DNA of 64,000 nucleotides from Puerhibacterium puerhi (GCF_009846865.1 NZ_WUWN01000014.1:21662-85661), one strand, 5' to 3'. Shown: positions 43,856 through 53,097, numbered from the stretch's first letter. Translations and numbers: made by a program. The notes: a model not told the origin generated them from the letters alone.

Positions 43856-43886
43856 CCCGCCCGGAGGGTTCAGCCTTCCGGGCGGG
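43856..43886. terminator. Hairpin terminator of sugar-acid operon
   Basis: CCCGCCCGG-AGG pairs with CCT-(T)-CCGGGCGGG around a six-base loop (GTTCAG), one bulged T. It lies 35 bases after the idonate dehydrogenase-like stop and before the next gene's GTG at 43911. Confidence 0.7.
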
Positions 43887-43910
43887 GCCGGGCCTTGCGA
43901 CGATGGGCGC

Positions 43911-44336
43911 GTGGAGCTGCGCACCAGCGTCGACGTGGCCGCCTCCCCGCACCGCGTGTGGGAGGTGCTCGTCGACGTCGAGCGGTGGCCGGAGTGGACG
44001 GCCTCGGTGCGCAGCGTCCGCCGGCTCGACGACGGCCCGCTGGCCGTGGGCTCGCGGGTCGCGGTCTCCCAGCCGCGGATCCCGACCGGCACGTACACGG
44101 TGACCGCGCTCGAGCCCGACAGCGCCTTCCGGTGGGAGCAGCGCCAGCCCGGCAGCACCGTGCAGGCCCACCACGTGTGCGAGCCGCTGTCGGACGGCAC
44201 CACCCGGGTCGAGCTGAGGGTCGTGATGAGCGGGCCGCTCGGGGGAGTGGTGGGCCGGCTGTACGGGAGGCTCACCGAGCGCTACCTCGCCATGGAGGCC
44301 GCCGGGCTCAAGGCCCGCGCCGAGGGGCGGCGGTAG
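43911..44336 (+). CDS. SRPBCC-family protein, 141 aa
   Basis: A small START/Bet v1-like (polyketide cyclase/dehydrase) fold protein. Seen: LRTSVDVAASPHRVWEVLVD, ERWPEWTASVRSVRRLDDGP, PRIPTGTYTVTALEPDSAFR and the long C-terminal helix GRLYGRLTERYLAMEAAGLK, a full-length match. Such proteins bind hydrophobic ligands; no specific role can be assigned. GTG start. It ends 45 bases from the convergent lipoprotein gene. Confidence 0.85.
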   Translation: MELRTSVDVAASPHRVWEVLVDVERWPEWTASVRSVRRLDDGPLAVGSRVAVSQPRIPTGTYTVTALEPDSAFRWEQRQPGSTVQAHHVCEPLSDGTTRVELRVVMSGPLGGVVGRLYGRLTERYLAMEAAGLKARAEGRR

Positions 44337-44381
44337 GGAGCGGTGGGGGCCTGCGCCACCAGGCCCATGCCTCGGCTCGGG

Positions 44382-45083
44382 TCAGCCGCCGTCCGCGCCG
44401 CCGGGCGCCGACGTCACCATCGGCGCCGGCACGACCGAGGCGACGTCCACCGCGACCGGCACGCCGTACCGCTCGCTCAGCTCGTCGGCCAGCACTTCAG
44501 GGTCCTCGTGGGCGCCGGGCGCCACCCCGACCGTCAGGCCGGAGTAGTCCGGCGCGGGCGCCGCGAACGAGACGCCGTCGACCCCGGTGACCACCGTCTG
44601 AGCCAGGTCACGCATCCTCCCGGGAAGGTAGGCGGTCTGCTCGACGCGGATCGCGACGTCGGGATGCCGCTCGATCATGGCCGTCAGCTCCGGCGGCGGG
44701 TCGCCGTGCCAGTGCACGACGTACCCGCCCGCGCCGTCGAGCGCGACGGTGCCGAACCGCGGGTCGTTCTGGAACGCCACCGTCAGGTCCTGGGCCGCGT
44801 CGCCGTCGTCCACCGTCCTCGGCGCGTGCTCGGGCATGCCGGGCAGGTCTCCCAGGTCGTCGATGAGCTGCGGCGGGGCGGTCTGCGCCGGGTCGGTGAC
44901 GACCGGTGCGGGCTCCGCGGGCACGTCCATGGTCAGCGGCGACGGGGAGTCGCCGGGCGCACCCGGCGGCGTCTCCGCCGTCCCGCACGCCGCCAGCGCC
45001 AGCGGCGCGAGCAGCAGGAGCACCCGCCGCGGCCGGGGGCGGGCGCGGGTCGTCCAGCGCCCGCCGTCCGCCGATCTGCTCAC
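44382..45083 (-). CDS. Putative secreted lipoprotein, 233 aa
   Basis: N-terminus has many Arg residues, then a hydrophobic stretch VLLLLAPLALAAC: a lipobox (LAAC), so lipid anchoring at the outer membrane face is predicted. The rest is rich in Asp, Pro and Val (DDLGDLPGMPEHAPRTVDDG, YVVHWHGDPPPELTAMIERH, SERYGVPVAVDVASVVPAPM). I do not recognise a named family; the alternating strand-helix pattern resembles small secreted inhibitor or prodomain folds. It lies 67 bases downstream of the HtrA-like protease on the same strand, so the two may be co-transcribed. Confidence 0.75.
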   Translation of the reverse strand: MSRSADGGRWTTRARPRPRRVLLLLAPLALAACGTAETPPGAPGDSPSPLTMDVPAEPAPVVTDPAQTAPPQLIDDLGDLPGMPEHAPRTVDDGDAAQDLTVAFQNDPRFGTVALDGAGGYVVHWHGDPPPELTAMIERHPDVAIRVEQTAYLPGRMRDLAQTVVTGVDGVSFAAPAPDYSGLTVGVAPGAHEDPEVLADELSERYGVPVAVDVASVVPAPMVTSAPGGADGG

Positions 45084-45150
45084 ACTCCCTCGACGTCCCG
45101 GACGCCGGGAAGGTTGCCCAGGGAGGAGGAATTCACCCTCGGCTGGCCCG

Positions 45151-46074
45151 CTACGTCACCAGCTCGGCGAGCGTCGCCACGACGTCGACCAGCGCCCCGC
45201 GCCGGTAGAGCGTCACCGGGAACGGCCGGCCCACGGCGGTGCCGAGCATGAGGCGCTGCAGGTCCTGCGGGGTGCGGACGGGCGTCTCGCCGGAGGCGAT
45301 GACGATGTCGCCGAGGTAGATCCCCGCGGCCGCCGCGGGGCTGCCGCGGACCACCTCGGCGACCCGCAGCCCCGTGCGGCGCCCGAGCCGGTCCGCCAGC
45401 GCCGGCGGCAGCGGCATGGCCGCCCCGGCGATGCCGAGGTAGGCCCGGCGCACCCGGCCCCTGCTCGCCAGCTCGGTGAGGATCCGCCGCGTGGTGGTGT
45501 TGATCGGGACCGCGAGACCCAGGCCGATGCCGGCCACGGCGGTGTTGACGCCCACGACCGTCCCGGTCGCGTCGGCGAGCGCCCCGCCGCTGTTGCCGGG
45601 GTTGAGCGCGGCGTCGGTCTGGATGACGTCGTCGATGGAGTGCGCGCCGAGCGCGGTGCGCACCGGCAGGGACCGGCCCAGCGCGCTGACGACGCCGGCG
45701 GTGACCGACCCGGCGAAGCCGAGCGGGTTGCCGACGGCCACGACGAGCTGGCCGACGCGCAGGTGGTCGGCGTCGCCGAGCCGGGCGGGGGGCACGAGGT
45801 GCGCGCGGGTGCGCAGCACCGCGAGCTCGGACAGGCGGTCGGCGCCGAGCACCTCGAAGGGTGCCTCCTCGCCGTCGGCGGCCACGACGCCGCCGCCGTC
45901 GACGCCCTCGACCACGTGCGCGCTGGTGAGCAGCAGTCCGTCGTCGGTGAAGGCGACGGCCGAGCCGGCGCCCTCGCCGCGGCGGCTGCGGACGAGCACG
46001 GAGAGCACCGACGGCGCCAGCGCCGCCGCCACGGAGGTCACCACCTGGGAGTAGGTGTCGAGCGGATCGTCCAT
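45151..46074 (-). CDS. HtrA-like S1C serine protease with PDZ domain, altered catalytic Asp
   Basis: A 307-aa protease. Catalytic His53 in LTSAHVV and Ser162 in NPGNSGGAL are intact, followed by a PDZ domain (LGIAGAAMPLPPALADRLGR, SPAAAAGIYLGDIVIASGE). Where S1C proteases carry Asp before LAV(L), this one has Glu83 (LSELAVL), so the triad is altered. No signal peptide or membrane helix precedes the protease domain from ATG 46074, so it appears cytoplasmic or relies on another route. Upstream codons give no better start. Divergent from the LuxR-type regulator. Confidence 0.85.
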   Translation of the reverse strand: MDDPLDTYSQVVTSVAAALAPSVLSVLVRSRRGEGAGSAVAFTDDGLLLTSAHVVEGVDGGGVVAADGEEAPFEVLGADRLSELAVLRTRAHLVPPARLGDADHLRVGQLVVAVGNPLGFAGSVTAGVVSALGRSLPVRTALGAHSIDDVIQTDAALNPGNSGGALADATGTVVGVNTAVAGIGLGLAVPINTTTRRILTELASRGRVRRAYLGIAGAAMPLPPALADRLGRRTGLRVAEVVRGSPAAAAGIYLGDIVIASGETPVRTPQDLQRLMLGTAVGRPFPVTLYRRGALVDVVATLAELVT

Positions 46075-46189
46075 GACGGTGCAACACTTCGGCGGACCGG
46101 TCCATGCCCGCCCCGCACGCAGCTCCGGCGGAGTAGCGTCCACCCTGAGGGCCGTGCCGCCCCGAGCAGCCGGCCCGCGCGGGAGCGGC

Positions 46190-47836
46190 ATGACCGTGGA
46201 CCTGGTCGGCGAGGCGAGGACGTCCTTCGCGCGGCAGCGGTGGGCGGAGGCGTACGCGCGCCTCGCCGCCCTCGACGGCGGGCGCGACGACGACGCCGGC
46301 GGCGTGGGCCCCGACGACCTCGTCCGCCTCGCCACGGCGGCCGTCCTGCTCGGCCGCGACGTCGAGGGCAGCGACCTGTTCGGCCGCGCCCACCACGCCT
46401 ACCTGGCGGGCGGCGACGTCGAGGCCGCCGCCCGGTGCGCGTTCTGGGCCGGCATGGTCCTCGTCGGGCGCGGCAGCCCCGCGCAGGGCGGCGGCTGGCT
46501 CGCCCGGGCCGCGCGGGCAGCGGCGGACCTGCCGGCCGACGCCGTCGTGCGCGGCTACCTGCGCATCCCCGCGGCGCTCGCGGCGATGCGGGCGGCGCGG
46601 TACGCCGAGGCGCTGGAGGACTTCGACGCCGCGCTCGAGGTGGGGCTGCGTCACCGGGACCGCGACCTCCTGGCGCTGGCGCGGCTCGGCGTCGGCGGCA
46701 CCTGGGTGCTGGTGGGGCAGAACGCGGCCGGGACCGCGATCCTCGACGAGGTGATGGTGGACGTCACCGCCGGGCAGGTCTCGCAGATCCCCTCCGGCAT
46801 CGTCTACTGCGCGGCGATCGGCGTGTGTCGCGAGACGTACGACCTGCCGCGGGCGCGCGAGTGGACCGCCGCGCTGAGCCGCTGGTGCGCCGAGCAGCCC
46901 GACCTCGTGCCGTTCCGCGGGGAGTGCCTGGTCGACCGCGCGCACATCATGCTCGTGCGCGGCGACTGGGCCGACGCCCTGGCCGAGTGCGAGCGGGCGG
47001 TCGAGCGCCTCGCCGACCCGCCCGGACAGCCCGAGCTGGGCCCGGCGCTGTACCAGCAGGCCGAGGTGCTGCGCCTGCAGGGGCGCCTGACGGAGGCCGA
47101 GGCGGCGTACCGGCGCGCGAACCAGCACGGGTGGTCGCCCCAGCCGGGCCTGGCGCTGCTGCGCCTGGCCCAGGGCCGCACGGACGACGCGGCGGGTGCC
47201 GTCCGCCGGGCTCTCGCCGAGACCGACGAGCCCGTCGCGCGGTGCCACCTGCTGCCCGCCGCCGTCGACGTCCTGCTCGCGGAGGGCGACGTCGCCGCGG
47301 CCAGGGCGGCGGCGGAGGAGCTCGGGGCGACGGCGGGGCAGCGCGAGACCGCGTGGCTCGCGGCGGCTGCCGCGGCCGCCCGCGGTGCGGTGCTGCTCGC
47401 CGAGGAGCGCCCCGGCGAGGCGCTGCCGGCGCTGCGCCGGGCGTGGGGGCTGTGGCAGGAGCTCGGCGTGCCGTACGAGGCCGCCCGCACGCGCGTCGCG
47501 ATGGGTCGGGGCTACCGGGCGCTGGGCGACGAGGACGCCGCCCAGCTCGAGCTGGACGCGGCCCGGTGGGCGTTCACCGAGCTCGGCGCCCGCTCGGACC
47601 TCGCCTGCACCGAGGCGCTGAGCCGGCGCACCGCCGTCGCGCCGGGCGGCCTGACCCCGCGCGAGGTGGAGGTGCTGCGGCTCGTGGCGACCGGGCGGAC
47701 CAACCGCGCCGTGGCCAGCGAGCTGTTCCTCAGCGAGAAGACCGTGGCCCGCCACCTGAGCAACATCTTCGCCAAGCTCGACCTGCCGTCGCGCGCCGCC
47801 GCGACGGCGTACGCCTACGAGCACCACCTGCTGTGA
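46190..47836 (+). CDS. LuxR-family regulator with TPR-like repeats, no ATPase domain
   Basis: A 548-aa protein. Residues ~1-470 are helical repeats rich in Ala/Arg/Leu with TPR-like helix pairs (YLRIPAALAAMRAARYAEAL, CLVDRAHIMLVRGDWADAL, ALYQQAEVLRLQGRLTEAEA). The C-terminal LuxR helix-turn-helix is LTPREVEVLRLVATGRTNRA then FLSEKTVARHLSNIFAKLDL. Unlike LAL regulators there is no Walker A motif. ATG 46190 has GGGAG upstream; in-frame ATG 46055 would overlap the divergent protease gene. It may regulate the protease or the following flavoprotein. Ligand unknown. Confidence 0.88.
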   Translation: MTVDLVGEARTSFARQRWAEAYARLAALDGGRDDDAGGVGPDDLVRLATAAVLLGRDVEGSDLFGRAHHAYLAGGDVEAAARCAFWAGMVLVGRGSPAQGGGWLARAARAAADLPADAVVRGYLRIPAALAAMRAARYAEALEDFDAALEVGLRHRDRDLLALARLGVGGTWVLVGQNAAGTAILDEVMVDVTAGQVSQIPSGIVYCAAIGVCRETYDLPRAREWTAALSRWCAEQPDLVPFRGECLVDRAHIMLVRGDWADALAECERAVERLADPPGQPELGPALYQQAEVLRLQGRLTEAEAAYRRANQHGWSPQPGLALLRLAQGRTDDAAGAVRRALAETDEPVARCHLLPAAVDVLLAEGDVAAARAAAEELGATAGQRETAWLAAAAAAARGAVLLAEERPGEALPALRRAWGLWQELGVPYEAARTRVAMGRGYRALGDEDAAQLELDAARWAFTELGARSDLACTEALSRRTAVAPGGLTPREVEVLRLVATGRTNRAVASELFLSEKTVARHLSNIFAKLDLPSRAAATAYAYEHHLL

Positions 47837-47961
47837 CCGGGCTGCGCAGAAGTACCCATGCCGCACGGGACCGGATGGGTCGACCGACCGACGCCGCCGC
47901 CGGGCGCGCTCCCTAGCGTCGTTCGTGAGCGGTCCCCGACCGGGGGCCTGGAGGGACAGTC

Positions 47962-49173
47962 ATGGACGCACAGGTCGAGACCCTCGTCGTCGGGGCCGGG
48001 CAGGCGGGCCTGGCCACGGCCTACCACCTGAGGTGCCGGGGCGTGCCCACCCTGGTCCTGGAGGGCCGCGGGCGGGTGGGGGACGTGTGGCGGCAGCGGT
48101 ACGCCTCGCTGCGGCTCTTCTCCCCGGCGGCGGCCGACGGCCTGCCGGGGATGGCGTTCCCCGCCCCGCGCGCCAGCTACCCCACGGGCGCGGCGATGGG
48201 CGACTTCCTCGAGGCATACGCCGCGGCCATGGACCTGCCGGTGCGCACGGGCGTGCACGCCGAGCGGGTCACGACCCGCACGGGCGGCGGCTTCCGGGTC
48301 ACGACGGCGGACGGCGGCGTGATCGACGCGGAGCAGGTCGTGGTCGCCACGGGCGGGCACCAGCGCCCTCGTGTGCCGGCGTTCGCCGCGGACCTGGACC
48401 CGGACATCGTGCAGATCCACTCGGCCGGGTACCGCGACCCGGGCCAGCTGCAGGACGGTCGGGTGCTCGTCGTCGGCGCCTCGCACTCCGGCGCCGACCT
48501 CGCCTTCGAGGCCGCGGCCACGCACCCGACGCTCCTGTCGGGACGGCTGCCCGGTGAGGTGCCGTACACCCTCGGGCGGCCGTCGGCGCGGCTCGCCGGC
48601 CTGGTGATCCCCTTCGTCTTCCGGCGCGTCCTGACGCTGCGCACCCCGCCCGGGCGCCGGCTGGCGTCGGCGGTCCGCCACGGCGGCGCGGCGCCGCTCA
48701 TCCGCGTCAAGCGCCGTCACCTCGCCGCGGCCGGCGTCGAGCTGGCCGAGGCCCGCACCGTCGGGACCCGTGACGGGCGGCCGCTGCTGGCCGACGGGCG
48801 CGTGCTGGACGACGTGCGCAACGTGCTGTGGTGCACCGGGTACACCGAGGACTTCCGGTGGGTCGAGCCGGCGCCGCTCGACGCGGACGGCCGGCTGCGG
48901 CACGTGCGCGGGGTGGTCGAGGAGGTGCCCGGCCTGTACTTCACGGGCCTGGTCTTCCAGCACTCGTTCGCGTCCATGCTGATCCTCGGCGCGGGCCACG
49001 ACGCCGAGCACGTGGCCCGCCGCGTCGCGGCCCTGCGCCGAGAGCGGGGGAGCGGGCCGGCCGGGGGACGGCGTCAGGGGCGGCGCCAGTCGTCCGACGT
49101 CAGGCTCGAGCCGGCCGTCGGGCCCATCCGGGTCATGCCGCCGTCGACGACCCACGACGCCCCCGTGACGTAG
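47962..49173 (+). CDS. Flavin-containing monooxygenase-like FAD/NAD(P)-binding protein
   Basis: A 403-aa flavoprotein of the FMO/Baeyer-Villiger-like group. FAD motif VVGAGQAGLATAYHL, GRVGDVWRQRY, second nucleotide motif VLVVGASHSGADLAFEA and the ATG-type motif VVVATGGHQRP are clear; the C-terminal WCTGYTEDF is also typical. The natural end is probably near DAEHVARRVAALRRERG. The last ~40 residues (from about 49050) are read from the strand opposite the 3' end of the SDR gene and look like a run-on extension. ATG is preceded by TGGAGGGACAG. Confidence 0.87.
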   Translation: MDAQVETLVVGAGQAGLATAYHLRCRGVPTLVLEGRGRVGDVWRQRYASLRLFSPAAADGLPGMAFPAPRASYPTGAAMGDFLEAYAAAMDLPVRTGVHAERVTTRTGGGFRVTTADGGVIDAEQVVVATGGHQRPRVPAFAADLDPDIVQIHSAGYRDPGQLQDGRVLVVGASHSGADLAFEAAATHPTLLSGRLPGEVPYTLGRPSARLAGLVIPFVFRRVLTLRTPPGRRLASAVRHGGAAPLIRVKRRHLAAAGVELAEARTVGTRDGRPLLADGRVLDDVRNVLWCTGYTEDFRWVEPAPLDADGRLRHVRGVVEEVPGLYFTGLVFQHSFASMLILGAGHDAEHVARRVAALRRERGSGPAGGRRQGRRQSSDVRLEPAVGPIRVMPPSTTHDAPVT

Positions 49174-49943
49174 CTCGACCCCGGGCCGCAGAGGAAGGCC
49201 ACGACGGAGGCGATCTCGCGGGCGTCGCCGGGGCGGCCCAGCGGCACGCCGGGGCGGGGGTTGCCGTGCGGGTCCTCGTCCTCCTGGCCGGTCATGGGCG
49301 TGGCGATCTCGCCGGGTGCCACCGCGTTGACCGTGATGCCGTGCTCGCCGAGCTCGATCGCGGCGGTCTGGGTCAGCAGGCCGAGCCCGCCCTTGGCGGC
49401 GCAGTACGGCGCGGCGCCGACCTTCGGCAGGTGCTCGTGCACGCTGGTGATGTTGACGATGCGCCCGCCGCGCCCCGCGGCGACCATGTGCCTCGCGGCC
49501 GCCTGCATGAGCAGGAACGGGCCGTCGAGGTCGGTCTCGATGACCGTGCGCCAGGCGGGGTAGTCGAGCTCGAGGAACGGCGTGGACGTCCCGGTGCCGG
49601 CCACGTTCACCAGGGCGTCGAGGCGCCCGAGCCGCTCGACGAGCTCGTCGACGGCCGGCGCGAGGGCCGGCAGGTCGGTGACGTCGAGGTGCCGCAGCTC
49701 GGCGCGGGCGCCGTGCGCGGCGACCTCCTGCGCGGTGGCCTTCGCCTCGTCCTCGTCGGCGTACCAGCACAGGCCCAGGTCGAACCCCGCGGCGGCGAGG
49801 GCGACGGCGCTGGCGCGCCCGATGCCCGACTCCGAGCCGGTCAGGACCGCGACGGGGCGACCGTCGCCGGGGGAGGCCTGCGCGCCGCTGCGCGGGTCGA
49901 GGTCCGGGGCGGCGTTCTCGGGGCGTGCGCTGCTCTGCGTCAT
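49074..49943 (-). CDS. SDR-family oxidoreductase
   Basis: A 289-aa classical short-chain dehydrogenase/reductase. Cofactor motif VLTGSESGIGRASAVALAAA (TGxxxGIG), NVAGTG after LDALV, catalytic Ser in NITSVHEH and YxxxK in PYCAAKGG, then PGEIATPM and GASWVVDGGMTRMG at the C-terminus. The first ~30 residues are a polar extension. ATG start. The 3' end overlaps the convergent monooxygenase gene by 100 bases. In glucose-dehydrogenase-like SDRs the C-terminal WVVDGGM is conserved; substrate unknown. Confidence 0.9.
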   Translation of the reverse strand: MTQSSARPENAAPDLDPRSGAQASPGDGRPVAVLTGSESGIGRASAVALAAAGFDLGLCWYADEDEAKATAQEVAAHGARAELRHLDVTDLPALAPAVDELVERLGRLDALVNVAGTGTSTPFLELDYPAWRTVIETDLDGPFLLMQAAARHMVAAGRGGRIVNITSVHEHLPKVGAAPYCAAKGGLGLLTQTAAIELGEHGITVNAVAPGEIATPMTGQEDEDPHGNPRPGVPLGRPGDAREIASVVAFLCGPGSSYVTGASWVVDGGMTRMGPTAGSSLTSDDWRRP

Positions 49944-49990
49944 GGCCCCAGGCTCGGCGGGCGCGCCGGGGCTCGCACGCGGACGTGCGA

Positions 49991-50024
49991 AGGGCCGGCC
50001 GCCTCCGGGGAGGCGGCCGGCCCT
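49991..50024. terminator. Perfect 15-bp hairpin terminator for MHS transporter
   Basis: Arms 49991-50005 (AGGGCCGGCCGCCTC) and 50010-50024 are exact reverse complements around the loop CGGG. It lies just beyond the transporter's stop on the minus strand and before the SDR gene. Confidence 0.8.
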
Positions 50025-50042
50025 ACGGCCTGCGGGACGGGG

Positions 50043-51407
50043 TCAGGACCCGACGTGCCCGGTGTAGTCGACGTCCTTGGTCTCGCGGGACAGCAGGAGC
50101 GCGACGAGCGTCAGCAGCGACATCACGGCCAGGTACACGCCCACGAGCCAGGTGGAGCCGTCGGCCAGCGTCCACAGCCACACGGCGATGAACGGGGCCA
50201 CCGCGGCGCCGAGGATCGACGAGACGTTGTAGGCGACCGCCGAGCCGGTGTAGCGCACGTTGGCCGGGAACAGCTCGGGCAGGATCGCCGCCATCGGGCC
50301 GAAGGTCAGGCCCATGAGGGTGAAGCCGAGCACGAGCACCGCCATGACGCCGACGGTGCCGCCGGAGAACAGCGGGGCGAACAGCGCGCCGAACACCACG
50401 ATGGCGGTGGTGACCCACAGCAGGTGCTTGCGGCGGCCGAAGCGCTCGGCCAGCGGGCCGGACACGACGGTGAAGATGCCGAAGAACACCACGCCGACGA
50501 TGAGCATCCACAGGAAGTCGGTGCGCTCGTAGCCCAGGCCCGACGGCGTGGCGTCGGTCGGCGCCGTGCCGTAGGTCAGCGTGAACGTGGTCATCAGGTA
50601 GAACAGCACGTACGTGGCCAGCATGATGAACGTGCCGGAGACGATCTTGCGCCAGCTCGACCGGAACACGTGGGCGACGGGGACGGAGACGACGGCGTTG
50701 GTCTCCTGCACCTTGCGGAAGGCCGGGGTCTCGATGAGCTTGAGGCGCACCCACAGGCCCACGATCACCAGCACGGCCGAGGCCAGGAACGGCACGCGCC
50801 AGCCCCACGAGGTGAACTGCTCCTCGCTCAGGGTGGCGGCCAGGGTGATGAACACCGTGTTGGCCAGGATGAACCCGATCGGGGCGCCGAGCTGCGGGAA
50901 CGTGCCCCACACGGCGCGCTTGCCGGCGGGCGCGTTCTCGGTCGCCAGCAGGGCGGCGCCGCTCCACTCGCCGCCCAGGCCCAGGCCCTGGCAGAAGCGG
51001 CACAGCACCAGCGCCGCGGGCGCCAGCAGCGCCCAGCCCGGCGTGGAGGCGGGCGGGATCAGGCCGATGAGGAAGGTCGCGACGCCCATGACGAGCAGCG
51101 ACGCCACGAGGGTGGCCTTGCGCCCGACGCGGTCGCCGAAGTGGCCGAAGAGGATCGACCCGAGCGGGCGCGCCACGAACGCGACGCCGAACACGGCGAA
51201 CGAGCTCAGGAGCGCGGTCGCGTCGCTCTGGGTGGCGAAGAAGAGCGTCGGGAAGACCAGGACGGCGGCCGTGGCGTACGCGTAGAAGTCGTAGAACTCG
51301 ATGGACGTGCCGATGAGGCTCGCGACGACGACGCGGCCGCGCGAGTTCTCGGCGGCCGGTGCGTCGACGGCGCCGGCGGCGGCACTCGTGACAGCGGGGG
51401 AGGACAT
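50043..51407 (-). CDS. MHS-family MFS transporter
   Basis: A 454-aa metabolite:H+ symporter. IGTSIEFYDFYAYATAAVLV in helix 1, ARPLGSILFGHFGDRVGRKA between helices 2 and 3, GLGLGGEWSGAALLATENAP in the helix 4-5 region, and GPLAERFGRRKHLLW in the second half are diagnostic. ATG start with a long divergent region (347 bases) shared with murA. A tandem GACAC (51461-51465 and 51471-51475, period 10) in that region may be a regulatory element. Substrate likely a carboxylate, unspecified. Confidence 0.9.
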   Translation of the reverse strand: MSSPAVTSAAAGAVDAPAAENSRGRVVVASLIGTSIEFYDFYAYATAAVLVFPTLFFATQSDATALLSSFAVFGVAFVARPLGSILFGHFGDRVGRKATLVASLLVMGVATFLIGLIPPASTPGWALLAPAALVLCRFCQGLGLGGEWSGAALLATENAPAGKRAVWGTFPQLGAPIGFILANTVFITLAATLSEEQFTSWGWRVPFLASAVLVIVGLWVRLKLIETPAFRKVQETNAVVSVPVAHVFRSSWRKIVSGTFIMLATYVLFYLMTTFTLTYGTAPTDATPSGLGYERTDFLWMLIVGVVFFGIFTVVSGPLAERFGRRKHLLWVTTAIVVFGALFAPLFSGGTVGVMAVLVLGFTLMGLTFGPMAAILPELFPANVRYTGSAVAYNVSSILGAAVAPFIAVWLWTLADGSTWLVGVYLAVMSLLTLVALLLSRETKDVDYTGHVGS

Positions 51408-51754
51408 GGCGGCGACGATAGTCCCGCGTCCGCATGGCGGAAGGACCTGTCTGCGATGTGGACACTGGTTGACACCGCCGGGACCGTGTGCGGCAGGCCA
51501 CAGCGGCCCGCGCCGCGGCGCCGTCGCAGGTCGGCGCGGGCGGGCCGGTGAAGGGCTGCGGCGTGTCGTCGCGCGGCGGCACGGAGGCAGGGTGAAGGTG
51601 TGGTGAACGGGAACGAACCGCCCGGTCGGCGTGTTGGCACCGGCGAACTCGCGGGGGGAGGATCAGCGGCGGTCCAGGGCGCACCGACGTGCGACGGACC
51701 GCACGAGCCTTGCCCCGGACGAAGCGACCTCGACGACAGGACGACGACGAGCAC
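51408..51754. other. 347-bp divergent intergenic region between MHS transporter and murA
   Basis: It holds a TTGACA at 51469-51474 and the tandem GACAC above, but no -10 at suitable spacing. No ORF with plausible codon use and no hairpin of note. It presumably carries the murA promoter and the transporter promoter. Confidence 0.5.
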
Positions 51755-53071
51755 ATGAACGACTTGCTGTACGTGAACGGCGGTAACCCCCTCGAGGGCA
51801 CGATCACCGTGCGAGGGGCCAAGAACTTCGTCTCCAAGGCGATGGTCGCCTCGCTCCTCGGCGAGACCGCCAGCGTGCTGCGCAACGTGCCGCAGATCCG
51901 CGACGTCGCCGTGGTCACGGGCCTGCTCGAGCTGCACGGCGTGACGGTGAAGTCGGACCCCGACGCCGGGATCCTCGACCTCGACCCGTCGAACGTCGAG
52001 TCCGCGCACATGGCGGACATCGACGCGCACGCCGGCTCCAGCCGCATCCCGATCCTCTTCTGCGGCCCGCTGCTGCACCGCCTCGGGGAGGCCTTCATCC
52101 CCGACCTGGGTGGCTGCCGCATCGGCGACCGGCCGATCAACTACCACCTCGACATCCTGCGGCAGTTCGGCGCCGTGGTGGACAAGCGCCCCAACGGCAT
52201 CCACCTGCGCGCCCCGCGCCGCCTCCAGGGCACCAAGATCTCCCTGCCGTACCCGTCGGTCGGCGCCACCGAGCAGCTGCTGCTGACGGCCGTGCGCGCC
52301 GAGGGCATCACGGAGCTGTCCGGCGCGGCCACCGAGCCGGAGATCATGGACCTCATCGCCGTGCTGCAGAAGATGGGCGCGATCATCTCCGTCGACACCG
52401 ACCGCGTGATCCGCATCGAGGGCGTCGACCGGCTCGAGGGCTTCACGCACACCGCGCTCGGCGACCGCATCGAGGCGGCCTCCTGGGCCTCGGCCGCGCT
52501 GGCCACCGGCGGCGACATCACCGTCAAGGGCGCCACCCAGCCGGAGATGATGACCTTCCTCAACACGTTCCGGAAGGTCGGCGGCCAGTTCGACGTCCAG
52601 GACGACGGCATCCGGTTCTGGCACCCGGGCGGCGACCTGCGCTCCATCGTGCTCGAGACGGACGTGCACCCCGGCTTCATGACCGACTGGCAGCAGCCGC
52701 TCGTCGTCGCGCTGACCCAGGCCACCGGCCTGTCGATCGTGCACGAGACGGTCTACGAGAACCGGTTCGGCTTCACCGAGGCACTGCGCCAGATGGGCGC
52801 CACGATCCAGGTGTACAAGGAGTGCCTGGGCGGCGGCGACTGCCGCTTCGGCCAGCGCAACTTCCACCACTCCGCGGTGATCTCCGGCCCGACGCCGCTG
52901 GCCGCCGCCGACATCGAGGTGCCCGACCTGCGCGGCGGGTTCTCGCACCTCATCGCGGCGCTCGCGGCCAAGGGCACCTCGACCGTGCGCGGCATCAGCC
53001 TGATCGACCGCGGCTACGAGAACTTCCAGGAGAAGCTGGTGGCCCTCGGCGCGGACGTCTCGCGCGACTGA
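51755..53071 (+). CDS. murA: UDP-N-acetylglucosamine 1-carboxyvinyltransferase
   Basis: A 438-aa enzyme that transfers enolpyruvate from PEP to UDP-GlcNAc, the first committed step of peptidoglycan synthesis in the cytoplasm. Seen: GGNPLEGTITVRGAKNFVSK (start), the Cys121 loop LGGCRIGDRPINYHL (fosfomycin target residue intact), PYPSVGATEQLLLTA, RIEAASWASAA, and DLRGGFSHLIAALAAKGTST at the C-terminus. It is followed by a strong hairpin and then plsC-gpsA. ATG 51755 gives the family N-terminus. Confidence 0.96.
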   Translation: MNDLLYVNGGNPLEGTITVRGAKNFVSKAMVASLLGETASVLRNVPQIRDVAVVTGLLELHGVTVKSDPDAGILDLDPSNVESAHMADIDAHAGSSRIPILFCGPLLHRLGEAFIPDLGGCRIGDRPINYHLDILRQFGAVVDKRPNGIHLRAPRRLQGTKISLPYPSVGATEQLLLTAVRAEGITELSGAATEPEIMDLIAVLQKMGAIISVDTDRVIRIEGVDRLEGFTHTALGDRIEAASWASAALATGGDITVKGATQPEMMTFLNTFRKVGGQFDVQDDGIRFWHPGGDLRSIVLETDVHPGFMTDWQQPLVVALTQATGLSIVHETVYENRFGFTEALRQMGATIQVYKECLGGGDCRFGQRNFHHSAVISGPTPLAAADIEVPDLRGGFSHLIAALAAKGTSTVRGISLIDRGYENFQEKLVALGADVSRD

Positions 53072-53097
53072 GCCCGCAGCCCCTGGGCAGCACCGCC

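Noticed and set aside
51469..51474. TTGACA in the murA/MHS divergent region as a -35 box
   Set aside because: No -10 element at 16-18 base spacing in either direction, so not listed as a promoter.
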